A stretch of 64,000 bases of DNA, taken from positions 3,985,001 through 4,049,000 of the forward strand of contig NC_091879.1 of the NCBI RefSeq assembly GCF_019399895.1, in the 5' to 3' direction. Shown here piece by piece: positions 38,701 to 49,600 of this stretch (position 1 is the stretch's first letter; each line of letters begins with the position of its first letter). The translations under genes and the position numbers were made by a program. Origin of the DNA: Cardiocondyla obscurior. Its lineage: Eukaryota > Arthropoda > Insecta > Hymenoptera > Formicidae. Below the pieces are notes generated by a model. It was not told the origin of the DNA and did no database searches. It was given only the letters and a program-made list of their open reading frames with translations.

Positions 38701-41700
38701 CATCGCAATTACAAACAAACTCCTGCATTATTGTCTGACGGAGCTGACAATTGGTAGAGTACACAGTGCAGAAGAGAACATAATTTAATCTCAATGAAAA
38801 TGCAACGCCCGGCGTAAATGAGATTCCCGACTGGTATACAGTTATCCCTTTGAAAAGTATGTCAAGTTATGAAAAATAAAACGTTGAGCACACATTAGCA
38901 AAGTATCGATCAAAAGCGTTACGAGCGAATAATAGTTATGGATAATTATTATTACAGAGTAATCAGGCAATTAAGTAAATAAATCGCGATGTTCGAGCGG
39001 CGGCTGGTGCGGCTGCTACTTTTTTCGTCGGCCAAGGTAACAACGATCGAGTAAGCGCGAAATAAATTTCGTCGAAGCCGCCGAAGTCGTCTATTTAAAA
39101 CTGCAGCCGGTCTGTTTCGGGTGCAGCCCGCGGCGACGTTTTATCGGGCGCGCATTAATGAAAGATATATATTTTTTACAGTTTGCGCGCCGCAAACGAG
39201 TAACGGAGTTCGCGGGCATTATGATCTCTCTAATGCGAGCCGGAGAAGCCGTGAGAATGTAGGTGAATTGCATAGCAAGCGACGCCACCGTTGTAATGAA
39301 CGGAATGCAGTCTCGCCGGGTCTCTCGTGGGGACCGGAATATTCTGCATCTCGTCGACGAGAACCGCGATACCCGCTCTCGGTCAGACGAGACGAAACGT
39401 CGCGTCGCCTCCGTGCGATCGTACTCGAAATAATTAGCGGGCAGATATGCGAGAGAGTACCTATGCAGCGCGACGATCTTCAGCGGTACTTTTACTTCGT
39501 TAATTAGCTTCTTACGGAGCATCACTCGCCGTAATCGATGTACCTGCGAACGACGAAAGAAAGAGAACGAAGCTAAGCCTTAAAAAAAATATATCACCGG
39601 TTCTCTCGAACGCCTTTCAGTTGATAATCCCGGCGATAATGACTATTGACCCGAAGCCGACATTAGGGCGATTACGCGCGTGGACGACTTGGAAAAAAAG
39701 AGTACCGATTAGAGCATGAGAATCTCCGGCCTGTCCCATCTAATTCAAAAGATCGATCCGGTTCTCACGGCCTCGACAAATTTCTCATAACGTGCGCGCG
39801 CTTTAATAGCTCTTGCATTAAATCTCGAGTAGTCGAGTAATCTTTTATTGTTTGCAGTGGAGCGAACTCGAACACGACCACTGAGCGCACCACTCCTTCG
39901 GTATCCTATCTGTTTCCCCAATTTTTAATTGACACATATTTGAAATAATAATAGAAACAAGGCGAAGCAAACTGGAACACGCTAATAATTTTTTAACACC
40001 GTGACCAATTTAACTGTTTTTTATTTTTTTTTCTTTCTCTCTCTTTTTCTTTTCTTTTTTTTTTCTCGCGCTAAGTAAACGTCAATAAATTTTGTCTAAC
40101 GCAACCGTAAAGAAGCAGGAAAGAAACCTGACAGGGGCTTACCCATGGACGTGTATACCGTGCTATGTGCCGTCTCTCGAGGCGGTAACGGCAGAGTTAA
40201 CGGTACACCATTCCAGCCCAATATTTATTCTTTTCGCTGGTAAACGCGACAATTCGTATTCGCGCGGGTGCAATTTGATAACGCGGGGCTGGAAAAATCG
40301 ACGTTATTCTCGTTTACGAACCACGACGGCCGTTACAATTGGCGTCGCATTTCGCGCAACGTAAAGTACAGGTCACGGTTGAAATTCGACTTTCGACTTT
40401 CGCTTTTGCAAATTTTTTTTTTTTCGCAGATAAGTGGACTCTTATCTCGGCGCATCATCGAGGTGGCGAATTCTACGAGCGTAGTTTCGAACGTTAGCCT
40501 TCGCTTTTTGTTCCACCGTCCACGCAGCGATTTGGTGACACTTTCACGGTTCGTGCGGTCGGGCGAAAGTCAGGGGGAGTGATGAAACTCTATGCCGGAT
40601 ATACGTACGTAGAATTCGCGGTGTCGTTGCTCCCGCGCGCGCCTTCGCGATGACGTTGGTGGCTTCATGCAAATATCTCTTCTTGCGTAAACGGAAAGTC
40701 CGACGTGACGACGGTAAAACTCACGAAAGCTACGGGAGCGACGTGTCGATGACGAGTGAGAAAAATCTAGGTCACGTCACGTTTATTCGACTTCTACAAT
40801 TTTATGCGGGCTTCAAAGCGGTATCGAACGAATTGCACATGTCCGCACGCGTTTCGTAATTTTCGTCGCCAACTGTTCAACCCGACTGCGTGACGACTTC
40901 CGAACGTTTCCATTCGCGAAACCGGAGAAATCTCTCCCGGCGAACGCGGTGTTTCCTCCGCGCAGCTTATTGTAACGCACGGCGAGATATTAATTAATTA
41001 AATCCCACGTTACTCTCGTATGTGCGCTTCGTCATTTCGTATGTACCGCGGATCGAGTTTGCGAACTTGATTTAACAAATGAGATTTCCATATAATTGAA
41101 ACCAGACGCGTAATAACACGGCACGGATATCAAAGCGCTTATCTCCTCAGGTAGTACTGACGCATACGCCGCCGCGAGAAACCGGACGTGCTTCTATTTA
41201 CGCAGCCGCGTAATATTTGCATGAATTCTTGACATGCTTGTCGAAAAAAAAAAAAAAAAAAATAGACATCAGTATTCATACATGAGTACAGTCGTGTTGA
41301 TGGAATTCTCGCAAAGTTCACAGACATTACGTCCAACGAGGAAATGATAAAATATTCCTGAATTATTTAATAGCTAGTAAGTGCGACTCGATGGAACGCC
41401 AATCCAACGTTCTCGAATCTATTAAATTTTTCGGTGGAGGTCAAGATACCGGTTACGGGCATACCGACACGCCGTTAAAAAAAACCTATCGGACAGGTTC
41501 GTGACACGTTCGAGACACGTTGCATTTTAATTCTCGTAAATTACGCTAATCACCCGAATAAAATAACGCGACGCTGACATATTTAAATTCGGCGTTAATG
41601 TCGCCACAACGATATTGCACTGCGCTCGTTGATGTCTCCAAATATTTCGGAATCTTAAAAATCTATCTCGTAGCATTTATTTAAAATTGTATTTTATTAA

Positions 41701-41905
41701 GAAAAAAAAAAAAAGGTATTTACAATTAACGATATTACAATCGTGGGTCAGATAAATTCCAAAGTGCTTTAGGAGTCTCACGTGTATAGACTTCTCTTTC
41801 ATTTTAATTCGCTGTCTTATTCCAAACTTCTCTTTATTCAAACTTACCGGCTAGTATAAGGATCGTCAAGGTCGCGAGGACCTTCGACCCAATGGGTCCC
41901 GTCAT
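28600..41905 (-). CDS. Membrane mucin: EGF-SEA-EGF-EGF, single TM helix, about 1231 aa
   Basis: Sixteen exons with phase-matched GT-AG junctions: 41905-41848, 34181-33869, 33787-33452 (acceptor could shift), 33352-33126, 32895-32068, 31987-31811, 31644-31431, 31290-31049, 30975-30848, 30760-30490, 30387-30171, 30089-29964, 29865-29783, 29636-29512, 29432-29190, 28707-28600. The protein starts MTGPIGSKVLATLTILILA (signal peptide). A long disordered ectodomain includes a Pro-rich exon with PPPPPP (about 236-311) and a Ser/Thr-rich mucin-like exon (312-587). An EGF-like module follows (about 719-798), then a SEA domain (about 800-930), a calcium-binding-type EGF (DLDEC, about 933) and another EGF. 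A TM helix spans about 1020-1044. The tail of about 186 residues is Pro-rich and ends YRPYYRT. This order matches MUC3/12/13/17-type membrane mucins. Inferred role: apical glycocalyx or adhesion protein. The exon 8/9 junction needs a weak gttggt donor. Confidence 0.93.
34182..41847 (-). other. Intron 1 of the membrane mucin gene (7.7 kb)
   Basis: It separates the signal-peptide exon from the rest of the gene. It contains poly-A/T tracts and a CpG-dense island at about 37630-37930 with the palindrome CCGGCGCGCCGG. At 39091-39525 both strands stay open without any recognisable protein. The GC-rich island is the best candidate for a regulatory element. Confidence 0.6.
37700..37930. promoter_or_regulatory. 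CpG-dense island in the mucin intron, possible enhancer
   Basis: GC content rises sharply against the AT-rich intron, with the 12-bp palindrome CCGGCGCGCCGG and an adjacent TATTAATTATTCATTAG stretch of homeobox-type TAAT cores. A regulatory role is inference from composition and position only. Confidence 0.2.
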
Positions 41906-44329
41906 GATCGCAGACTGCTTCTGCACCCCGGTTTATCCTTAATGAGATCAAGGATGTAAATGTGATTAACGCGATGCCGCGTGGATCCCTTCAGGATTCC
42001 GCGCACCCAAGTCGATCTTTGACAATTCGAAACGAGCTGTGGTGTCTGCCAATGTCCGCCATTTTAGATAACATGCCTACAACGAGCCGCTGGACATCAG
42101 GAAAGTCGACTTCACGAGCGCTGCCTACGGCACGCCATTCTTTTTTTTTTTTCCCTCCTTTGCCCTCTTCCTTTCTCTCTCTCTCTTTCTCTGTCTTTCT
42201 CTCTTCCCTTATCCTGCCACTTGTAATGTTTCTTTTTTTTTTCTTTTACTCAGTCTCGCACTCTCGCACACGCCGGTTGACCTACTTGGCGGCGGATCAG
42301 ACTGCCGTACACGTCAGGTTTTTGGTCAATATGCCGGACTTTAATTTAATATTCGATGAGATAGTTTGTTTCACAAAGCCGACTATTTTTTTCTTTTTTG
42401 CATATTTGTAATATTCATGTTATCTCGTTATTTCGCTTTAAGTTGTATTTTACTTTGAATTACTTAAAAAAAAAAAAAAATGAATAAGTTTCTTGTCGGA
42501 ACTTTTTTTTAAAATAATTTTCTTTTAACTCTTACAAAGAAAACTTGTAAATTTTATTAAAACGTAAAATTGGATATAATTATATTTAACAAAATAATTT
42601 TAGTAACAATTATTACTTCCTTAAAAAGAAAAAAAAATAATAAAATCTCAATTTTATAATTAAAAACGTACAAATATTTCTTGGACTGATTAAAACGTAA
42701 AGTACTCTTTACAAAAAAAAAAAAAAATAGTATAGCAACGTAATAAATTTACAAAATAACAATTACAATTTTAAAAACAATATTGCAATCTCTTTAACAA
42801 ATTAAATTAATGCAGAATAACGAATCAATCAAAAAAAAAAAAAAAAAAAAAACCAACGAGGTTCTCGATATAATATCTCAATTCGCGAAATCCAGTGCAA
42901 TTTCCTCAATAATTAATTCACATAAAAAACATTTGTGAGGCACACATCAAAAAGCGTAGAAGTGGAGCAATAAGTTTCTTCTTGAGAGAACGAATAATCA
43001 GCAATGCCGACTAGGTTCTTTCTTCTTTCTTTTCTTTTTTCTATTGAAATCCGAGGGTGAAACGGTGCACGGCGATGAGAGCACTAAGTTTAGGTTGATT
43101 AACAGCTGGTTATCCTGCAGCTCGTGTCAGTGCGGAAAGGATAGGACTCAAGGTCCTGAACGTGCACTATCCGAGGTACACTTCACGGTCGTTCACACGA
43201 GACTGGCTCAGACTGAGAACGGTCATACACGGTTTCTCCCACTTTAACTATGCCATAGCTATGGTGCACTGTGCACCGCTGAAAGTACGTCGGGTATGTA
43301 CGTCGTCTTCGTGGCTAACTTCTACTATGCCATGGCTTTCTGCCACCATTCCTACTCCGTAAAGCAGTCTTTTTTCCCCACTTCCATCACTCTTTCTCTC
43401 TTTCTCCCAACATTTTCTGCGACGAAGCGTGTCTACCTGCCTGCCGCTCTACCTGCGGGACCGATACTGTATAACTTTTGACCATAGTCTGTGTATCCAG
43501 TTCTCTAAACTGGAAACAGGTAGGCTTTCGGCGGCGTAAAAACGGAAAATAGAAATGGAAAGCTTAGTGGGAATTGAAATCGTCAGATTCAGAAAACGCA
43601 ATTTTTTTTTCTTTTTTTTCTGTGATTTATTTTAAAATGTATTACATATTTTACAGATTTTTTTTTTACAAAGTTTCCTGAGTATAACTTGTAAAATAAA
43701 GCTTTAGAATAATAGAGAAAATAGAAATAAAATAAAAAACAATTTTAATTTAAGAGAATTATCTTTAGAAATGTCATTAAAATTCTGCTTCATGTACATT
43801 GTACAATCAAGTAATTGTAAGTAATTGTGTAACGTGTGTAAAGTTGCGCACATGTATAGCTAACGGGATTTCAATGCATCTCGAGTACGGGAGCCTCGAA
43901 ATATCATTAATGTCACTTCTTTTTAAAGCTGTTACAATTGAAATTTTATATAAGCTTCTGTCTACTTTTTGCTTAAAAAAAAAAATTTTTTTATGTCAAG
44001 CAGCGGCTGTTAATTACAAGTATGACTTATAATTATCTACATATTCCTCTAACGAAGGTATCTCGAATTATTCGTCGGTAATTTCAGTTCATCTTTTACC
44101 GATTTCTGCCAACATATGATGCGTCGTGCGCACAAGTCTGACTCAACTGATAACTCGTGATCCTCTCGTGCCTTTTATCATTAATAGATATACGAATAAG
44201 CAAATTTTTTAATTAGGTAATTATACCCGGCAAAGATTATTTATTTATAAAAATATTTTATTATATATAGATATAGATATAATTAATAAATAAAACGAAA
44301 TTTGCGTTATAACTCGAGAGTGCAGTGAA

Positions 44330-44683
44330 CTAACTAGGCGGGTGGTAGAATAGCATAAACGCAAAACAGATCTTCCCCGTGGTGATCGCGATTTTTATTT
44401 TTGCGGAGTCGATCTGCGGCTTCTGAGGGAACTCCAGAACGCTTTTCGCTGGATCGATCGCCGATCTTGGTCGCTTTGTACGATTCTCGCCGCATTGTGA
44501 GTCCATCGACGTGCCTCCCTCTGGCCTCACTTTTTCTTTTCCTGCCTTCTGCCGTTCTTGCCCGGCTTGCCCTTCTCGGCTAACCCCCTGGCGTTGCTCC
44601 TGGTCCCACTGTGCACCAGAATGCCTCTCCGACCTTACCAAACTAGATGTCGGACTGGTTTTTGCCCAATTTAGATCCCCCAT
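44330..44683 (-). other. Uncertain reading frame, 117 codons
   Basis: It starts MGDLNWAKTSPTSS and is very hydrophilic: a Gln/Glu/Arg/Gly/Lys-rich middle (WDQEQRQG, GQERQKAGKEKV), then a short hydrophobic end. It overlaps head-to-head with the plus frame at 44647. Base composition differs from the poly-T-rich flanks. No family recognised. It may be the remnant of a mobile element or a young gene, or non-coding. Confidence 0.2.
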
Positions 44684-44883
44684 TGTTCGGTCCGCGCTGG
44701 AACGAAAATAAAGGAGCCACTAACCCACGTCCTATTTCGCGTACGTTATATCAGAAAACGCTAAAAGCGCCAACGAGCAAGGAGCTCGGCTCCTTGCCAG
44801 ATTGGTTTAGCGTTGGCGAAGCGCAAGATCGCGTCAAAAGTGAGCGCGAACGGATGACCTGGACGCGATTTTTGCTCGCGTAA
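44647..44883 (+). other. Uncertain reading frame, 78 codons
   Basis: It starts MSDWFLPNLDPPLFGPRW and continues with a protein-like mix (SLPDWFSVGEAQDRV, SERERMTW). It contains the hairpin at 44767-44818, which constrains its sequence. It has no recognised domain and no poly(A) signal or splice context that settles its status. Confidence 0.2.
44767..44818. repeat. Nested hairpin
   Basis: An inner perfect stem GCAAGGAGC / GCTCCTTGC (44777-44785 and 44789-44797) has a TCG loop. It is enclosed by CGCCAACG (44768-44775) pairing with CGTTGGCG (44811-44818). The right side carries a 13-base bulge. It could be a structured RNA or coincidence. Confidence 0.6.
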
Positions 44884-45243
44884 GATATATTTAATTTTTT
44901 TTTTTTTTTTCTCCTTAGACTGCAGCGTATAAATACATTTTCTTTCGATGTATCGATAAGAAACTTAAGTGCATATCGACATGTTTTCTAGGGTTACAGT
45001 TGGTTCATTGTGCTTTCACCGTCCCTCTCAGAGTACCGCGCTAAAACACGATGAAAGGACTTCTATGAGCAACCAGGTGTAGACGTTCTCCAGGTGTTTC
45101 TCTCGGTGCAACGTCTAAAGACAACCCCAGCATTATATCCTTTATTATTTTCCTTCGAGAGCGTCCCAATACATTTTTACCGCGGCTTGGAAATTAAAAC
45201 CGAGAATTAAGTCCCCATTCAGAAATAAAGTAAATTCTGGAGG

Positions 45244-45264
45244 CCACATATGCCCACTATGTGG
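45244..45264. repeat. Short perfect hairpin
   Basis: CCACATA (45244-45250) and TATGTGG (45258-45264) flank a 7-base loop. Confidence 0.7.
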
Positions 45265-45324
45265 ATTCTCGGAAACAATCTGCAATTAAAATGCGCATTC
45301 CTCTTCTAGGCGGTTTGAATATTT

Positions 45325-45383
45325 TAATGAGGGCCCATTACGACAAAGAAATAGTTACTTTGTCGGTGCATCGGGCCCTTATT
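45325..45383. repeat. Imperfect 59-base hairpin
   Basis: The arms are AATGAGGGCCC-ATTA-CGACAAAG and CTTTGTCGGTG-CATC-GGGCCCTTATT, pairing over AGGGCCC/GGGCCCT and CGACAAAG/CTTTGTCG around an AT-rich loop of about 10 bases. The size is near the lower limit for an insect pre-miRNA. It may equally be an eroded inverted repeat. Confidence 0.6.
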
Positions 45384-46247
45384 ATTCGGCACGTAACGGA
45401 GGATAGGTCTTCTTTATTTTTCCAGACCCAGCCGGATATTTTCCATGTGGAATGTATCGTGCGTCGCGCCATCCGTTGCTACTAACATAAGATTAAAGGA
45501 CTCGCCTTGCTATCTAATCTAATTCTTCCTGCCTCAATTATCAATACAAAATGCGATACTCGCAGTAATAAATAGCAGTTTTCATTCGATTTCACGATGC
45601 AATAGTAATAAAGTTGAAAAAGGCTAACGTTAATCAAAATATAGTTCTAAGATTAATTGACCGGAAGTACAATATCTCGTTAATTGACTGTGAAAGAGAG
45701 AGAGAGAAAAAAAAAAAAAGAAGTTTGTGAAAGCAAATGAAACAAGATAGGAAGAGAGGAGAAACAGGAGATCTTCGGTCGTTATTTCAATTGATTATCG
45801 GTCATCTTTCCGGATTTGTTAGCCACGCGGACGGCCGAAAGTACAATAGCTCGTTGGGCGGCAATAATGGTCACTGATTCATACGTTCATCTGGCTGCAG
45901 CATGCGTCACTGCGTTACTGCACTTATAGAAACAGGCGGCGTTAGATGCATCACTGGTTCGTCACGTAGAATAATTTTGCATGAGCTGGTTGAATAACCG
46001 AATGACGCGGACGAAAGGTCTTCTAATCATAAACGAGCGCAGCGCGTTAGTCAGTCATTCGAAGATATATATGCAATAAAGACGTGCTTGCAATTATTAA
46101 TAAAATTAATAAAATACTAAATATAAATAAACTGGCTAAAAATGTTCCGTTTAACAATTAAAAAAAAAGAAAAGAAAAAATCGATTAACAAATATATATA
46201 TATTTATTTAATTTTTTTTAACACAATTATACTGTTTGCAATATTGC

Positions 46248-46782
46248 AGTGCTGGAGCGTTCACGCAGGACGCCGCGTTCACATACATAACGGAGCTGAT
46301 TCGGCATAGAAGATACGTTCCTGATATTAAAGCAAGCCCTGTAAAGGGTCTGGCGAGAGAGCCGGCCCCACTCCCGGGGCCAGACCCGTGGCTGGAACCC
46401 CTCAGTCCATTCCATTCCAGTGTCGAGGCTCGTCTTTTGCGTGCGTGCATCGCCCGCCAGAGGAAGCATTCCATTCATGTCTCGGAGCGCGCAACATCAC
46501 GCTCGTCGCCGTGCCGCGTGAGAAAGAGAAAGAGCGAGAGAGAGGCCACGAAAGTGAGGCCCTCCCGGCCGGTCCCCGCCGCGCCGCGAAGAAGAGCGCC
46601 CGGGTCATCCGCAACCTGGCGCCGCCTTCAGCGTGATGACGGCCGTGATGACGATCGACGAGCTCACCAGGAACGTCTGCCAGCCGGCCTGCGAGCGCGT
46701 CCGACGCCTGCGAGCACGTGGTCCTGCGTTACTGTCTGGCCGTCGCGCCGACCGCGTTCGAGGATGCAGTGAGGCTGCACTG
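46248..46782 (+). other. Candidate plus-strand exon with an apparent frame break
   Basis: It is bounded by a good acceptor (TTTGCAATATTGCAG) and a possible CTGCACTG|gtgcgt donor. Near its end, ATG at 46636 or 46648 opens MTIDELTRNVCQPACERV. After that the original frame turns into Arg-rich nonsense, while the frame shifted by one base reads DACEHVVLRYCLAVAP and then TAFEDAVRLHW up to the donor. The two halves together look like one authentic N-terminus with one extra base near 46699-46703 (GCGTCCGACG). This would be an assembly error, a frameshift mutation or, less likely, programmed frameshifting. The upstream part has open frames on both strands and a GC hairpin. I do not recognise the family. 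Confidence 0.3.
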
Positions 46783-48200
46783 GTGCGTTCTCTTCTTGTT
46801 TACCCTTGCTTTTCTCTCTTACCACGGGCGCTTTCTCCTTTCCGTGCGTTTACCGCGCGTCCCGGGATGATATATTCCTGCGTTACCGTAGACAGCGGGT
46901 AGGAATTACATCGCAAGACTTAATTCCGACTCGGACGACATAAGAGATTATTTTCTTTTTCTTTCTTTTTTCTTTTTTTTTTTTTTTTTTTTACTAAACG
47001 CGCGAAGATACGTTCGTCGCGGAGGTGTGAAAATAATACATGCTGTGTCGGCGTATCTATCTCGCTTTTAGTTCGAGATAGAATTGGGTGTCTGTAAATA
47101 TAACAGCTTGATTAAAAAGGTTTATCACGTGTTTGTGCTACTGATAAAGACGAGTGGTCTAGAATGGTAAAACGTTCAGCGAGAGACGTCTGCCCTCCCC
47201 GTTCGTGTCGGCGCCGGTGAGAACGCCACGGAATTCTCGTGTTCGCCCGACTTCTCGCGAGCGGATAAGTGCTTCTTTTTTTTTTTATTATTCTCGTTTC
47301 TCAGTGAAATCGAAAGGAAATTACTTCGGAAACTTACGCCCGATTGTATATGCCTCGTGACCGCCGAACGTAATTGTTATGTAATGTAATTTGGCAGAAG
47401 AATAATAATCTTATTACTTCCACGTCAAAGTCGCGTATTGACAATCAGCTCTCGATAAACCGCGAATGTGACTCAGTCCACGAATTATCTTTCGAACGTC
47501 GAGCTATACATTTCGATTTCTATCGCGTCCGTTCTCTGCTGATTAAAAAAAAAAAAAAAAGAAGAAGAAAAAAGAAATAGAAGTCATTCATCGTCGCGCG
47601 ACGGATAAGGCTGTTGTTGTAGATCTCGGTAATCTTCATTAAGCAAAACGGTAATTCGTAACCGATTGTCACCCCGGGCCCTCCTCGTTTCTAAAGCCGC
47701 CGCGCATCCTTCGCATGCTAACGCGGCTATTGAACTCCGCGGTCTCATTTTGTGTACGGGTGTATGGGTTGGGTATGCCGTACGTGCCTGCGTGTTTCTT
47801 ACAAATTAATTTGACTTCTTTCTAAACATGTTGCGTACTCGGGCTGTTGTAGCTTTGCAAGTTTTTTTTTTTTTCCTTTTTTCTTTCCTTTTTTTTTTTT
47901 TTTTTTTTCGGTGGAACACTCGGGACGATTGATCGGCGAATGGCTTCGCTGACCGAATTGCCGAAAGCTTGCATTTCCCAGAAGAGAATCCGGCGTTTAA
48001 TATGTTTGGATACCGTCCAAGAATCGCCCCCGACTATTGCTCTAGACTTGAATCGAATGACGTGTTACTCTAGGATGACTGACTGAGCGTAGTGAATCAC
48101 ATTCCTATACCGTAAACAGGTAGTACACGGCTGAAACGTCATACATTTCCGCGAACGTATCGCCGAGAAATCGCAATCCCGCTCCACTCCGTTCCGTTCA

Positions 48201-48239
48201 TATAAACGGCGGAGCGTATCGCGTGCGCTGCCATTCAGT
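48201..48239 (+). promoter_or_regulatory. Possible core promoter (TATA plus initiator)
   Basis: TATAAA at 48201-48206 is followed by TTCAGTA, an arthropod initiator match (TCAGT at 48235-48239). The spacing of about 36 bases is slightly longer than usual, and no downstream gene was linked to it. Confidence 0.25.
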
Positions 48240-48812
48240 AATTCGAAAACGGGCTATCGGCTGCGGTACCGCGTCGCGTCGCGTCCCTCCGAAACAGCGA
48301 TTCACAAAAGCTTTTGGGGGTCTTCGAAATAGCGGCGCACTCTCCCTTTCTCTTTCAGCCAGCGCTTCCCAAACTAAGGTTCCGCAAGATGACGAAAAGT
48401 TATACCTCCTCCGTCACCTGTAAAGTCTATTTAAACGACGCGCCGTCCGCTCTAGGGATCGCTTACTGTGGCCATAAATATGTAAGTACAACAGAATGTT
48501 GACTGCTCTAAAAAATAGAGAGAGAGAAAAAAAAATTAATTCCTTTTTTTTATTTTTTTTTATCTAAATTATAAATAAGATAAAATATTTATTGTCAATA
48601 CTTACGATTAGACAAATATTTCTGTAACATCAAATTGTCGCAAAATTTTTTTTTTAAGTTGTCTTTTAAACGTACGTTTTCGCTTTTTTTTTTTTTTTTT
48701 TTCTTTTTTTTCTTTTTTTTCTGAAGCAATGAAGTGTGCTTACTTCGGTAATCCGATCGTGGTTCGAGCTGGAAAATAGAACGGCAGCTGCAAAGAAGGA
48801 AAAGAAAGAGAA

Positions 48813-48829
48813 AGAGAGAGAGAGAGAGA
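48813..48829. repeat. GA dinucleotide run
   Basis: AGAGAG repeat within a longer A/G-rich stretch. Confidence 0.9.
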
Positions 48830-49089
48830 CCGCATGCATAAAACGCAACGATGAACAATCCCTTCGGAAACCGGCCAACCCGCTCGAGGGCCCGCCGTCA
48901 ACTGATCGGATCCGTTGAGGCTTGAGGCCGACGTGACGAGCCTCGGTTGTTCGGCTTGACCCACAGCTCGGTCTGTGCCGGATCTCCTGCCGGCTGAAAC
49001 GGCGGATTGCCGGATACAGCCTGACGATTCGTTGGCCGGCGGTTAGCGAGTAGTAGTGAGCGGCGAACGGGCTGGGTGTACGGCTTGTA

Positions 49090-49461
49090 CGCGTGACGTG
49101 TCGTCGCCTCCTGTGTGCGGCGCATAACCCCGTTGTGTCTCGCGCGAGTGCTTACGAGCGAGTACGTACCGCCGAGGCACTCGTTAATATCGTTTCCGGC
49201 GCGCGCTCAGGCCCGGGCCGTACATGTATCTTCAGTTGTGTTGTGCGTCTCGCGCGCGCGGCGTGCCCGTCCGTCCGTCCGTCCGCCTCGCCGCCTTCTC
49301 CTATCGCCGTTCTATCTTCCGCGGCCGCTTACCGTCGTCATCGTCGCCGTCATCTTTACCGCCGCCTTCGCTATCTCCTCGCAGCCCACCGCGTAGTGTA
49401 CGCGTCGTTCGCGGTTTCTGCTATTTCGCTCCTCACGCGGGAGGTCAGCACCTCAGCATCG
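49090..49461 (+). other. Candidate 5' noncoding exon (GC-rich)
   Basis: A CpG-dense segment with CCGT repeats (49267-49284) ends at CATCG|gtaggt (49461), with a second donor a few bases on (GTAGGTAAAC). Long frames in it are open on both strands, as expected of GC-rich UTR. The next acceptor on this strand that leads into a recognisable gene is 52667|52668 before Cdk4, so it may be the Cdk4 leader exon. That link is inference. Confidence 0.3.
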
Positions 49462-49573
49462 GTAGGTATTAGGTAGGTAAACGCGGAATGTGGGGATTCG
49501 ATTTCGGGGTTTTGCCGCCGCTCACGGACCCGCTAGGCCTGGAACGCGGCACAGACGCGCCGAAGAACCTTTC

Positions 49574-49600
49574 GGGAGAGGGGGGGAGGGGGAGGGGGGG
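49574..49600 (+). repeat. G-rich tract with G-quadruplex pattern
   Basis: Four or more runs of at least three G separated by single A or AGA, on the plus strand, about 110 bases after the candidate leader-exon donor. Confidence 0.8.

Larger units (their letters stand above)
41906..46247. other. Intergenic stretch upstream of the mucin gene
   Basis: The first part is the mucin 5' flank: pyrimidine-rich tracts at 42141-42250 and A/T-rich sequence to 42.9 kb. Segments at 43040-43480 and 44380-44885 have higher complexity and open frames but no recognised domain. Several strong hairpins lie between 44.7 and 45.4 kb. Confidence 0.45.
46783..49080. other. Spacer or intron, no supported gene
   Basis: Long T-runs (46965-46992, 47869-47908, 48690-48720), A/G microsatellites and short frames only. 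A TATAAA at 48201 with TTCAGTA 30-odd bases downstream looks like a core promoter but has no linked coding sequence. Confidence 0.45.

Noticed and set aside
39091..39525. Overlapping 144- and 128-codon frames on opposite strands
   Set aside because: Arg-rich mirror frames inside the mucin intron, without any recognisable motif.
41962..42411. 149-codon plus frame with a Phe/Leu/Ser-rich hydrophobic centre
   Set aside because: It is produced by pyrimidine-rich repeats upstream of the mucin gene. The apparent membrane segment is just translated CTTT repeats.
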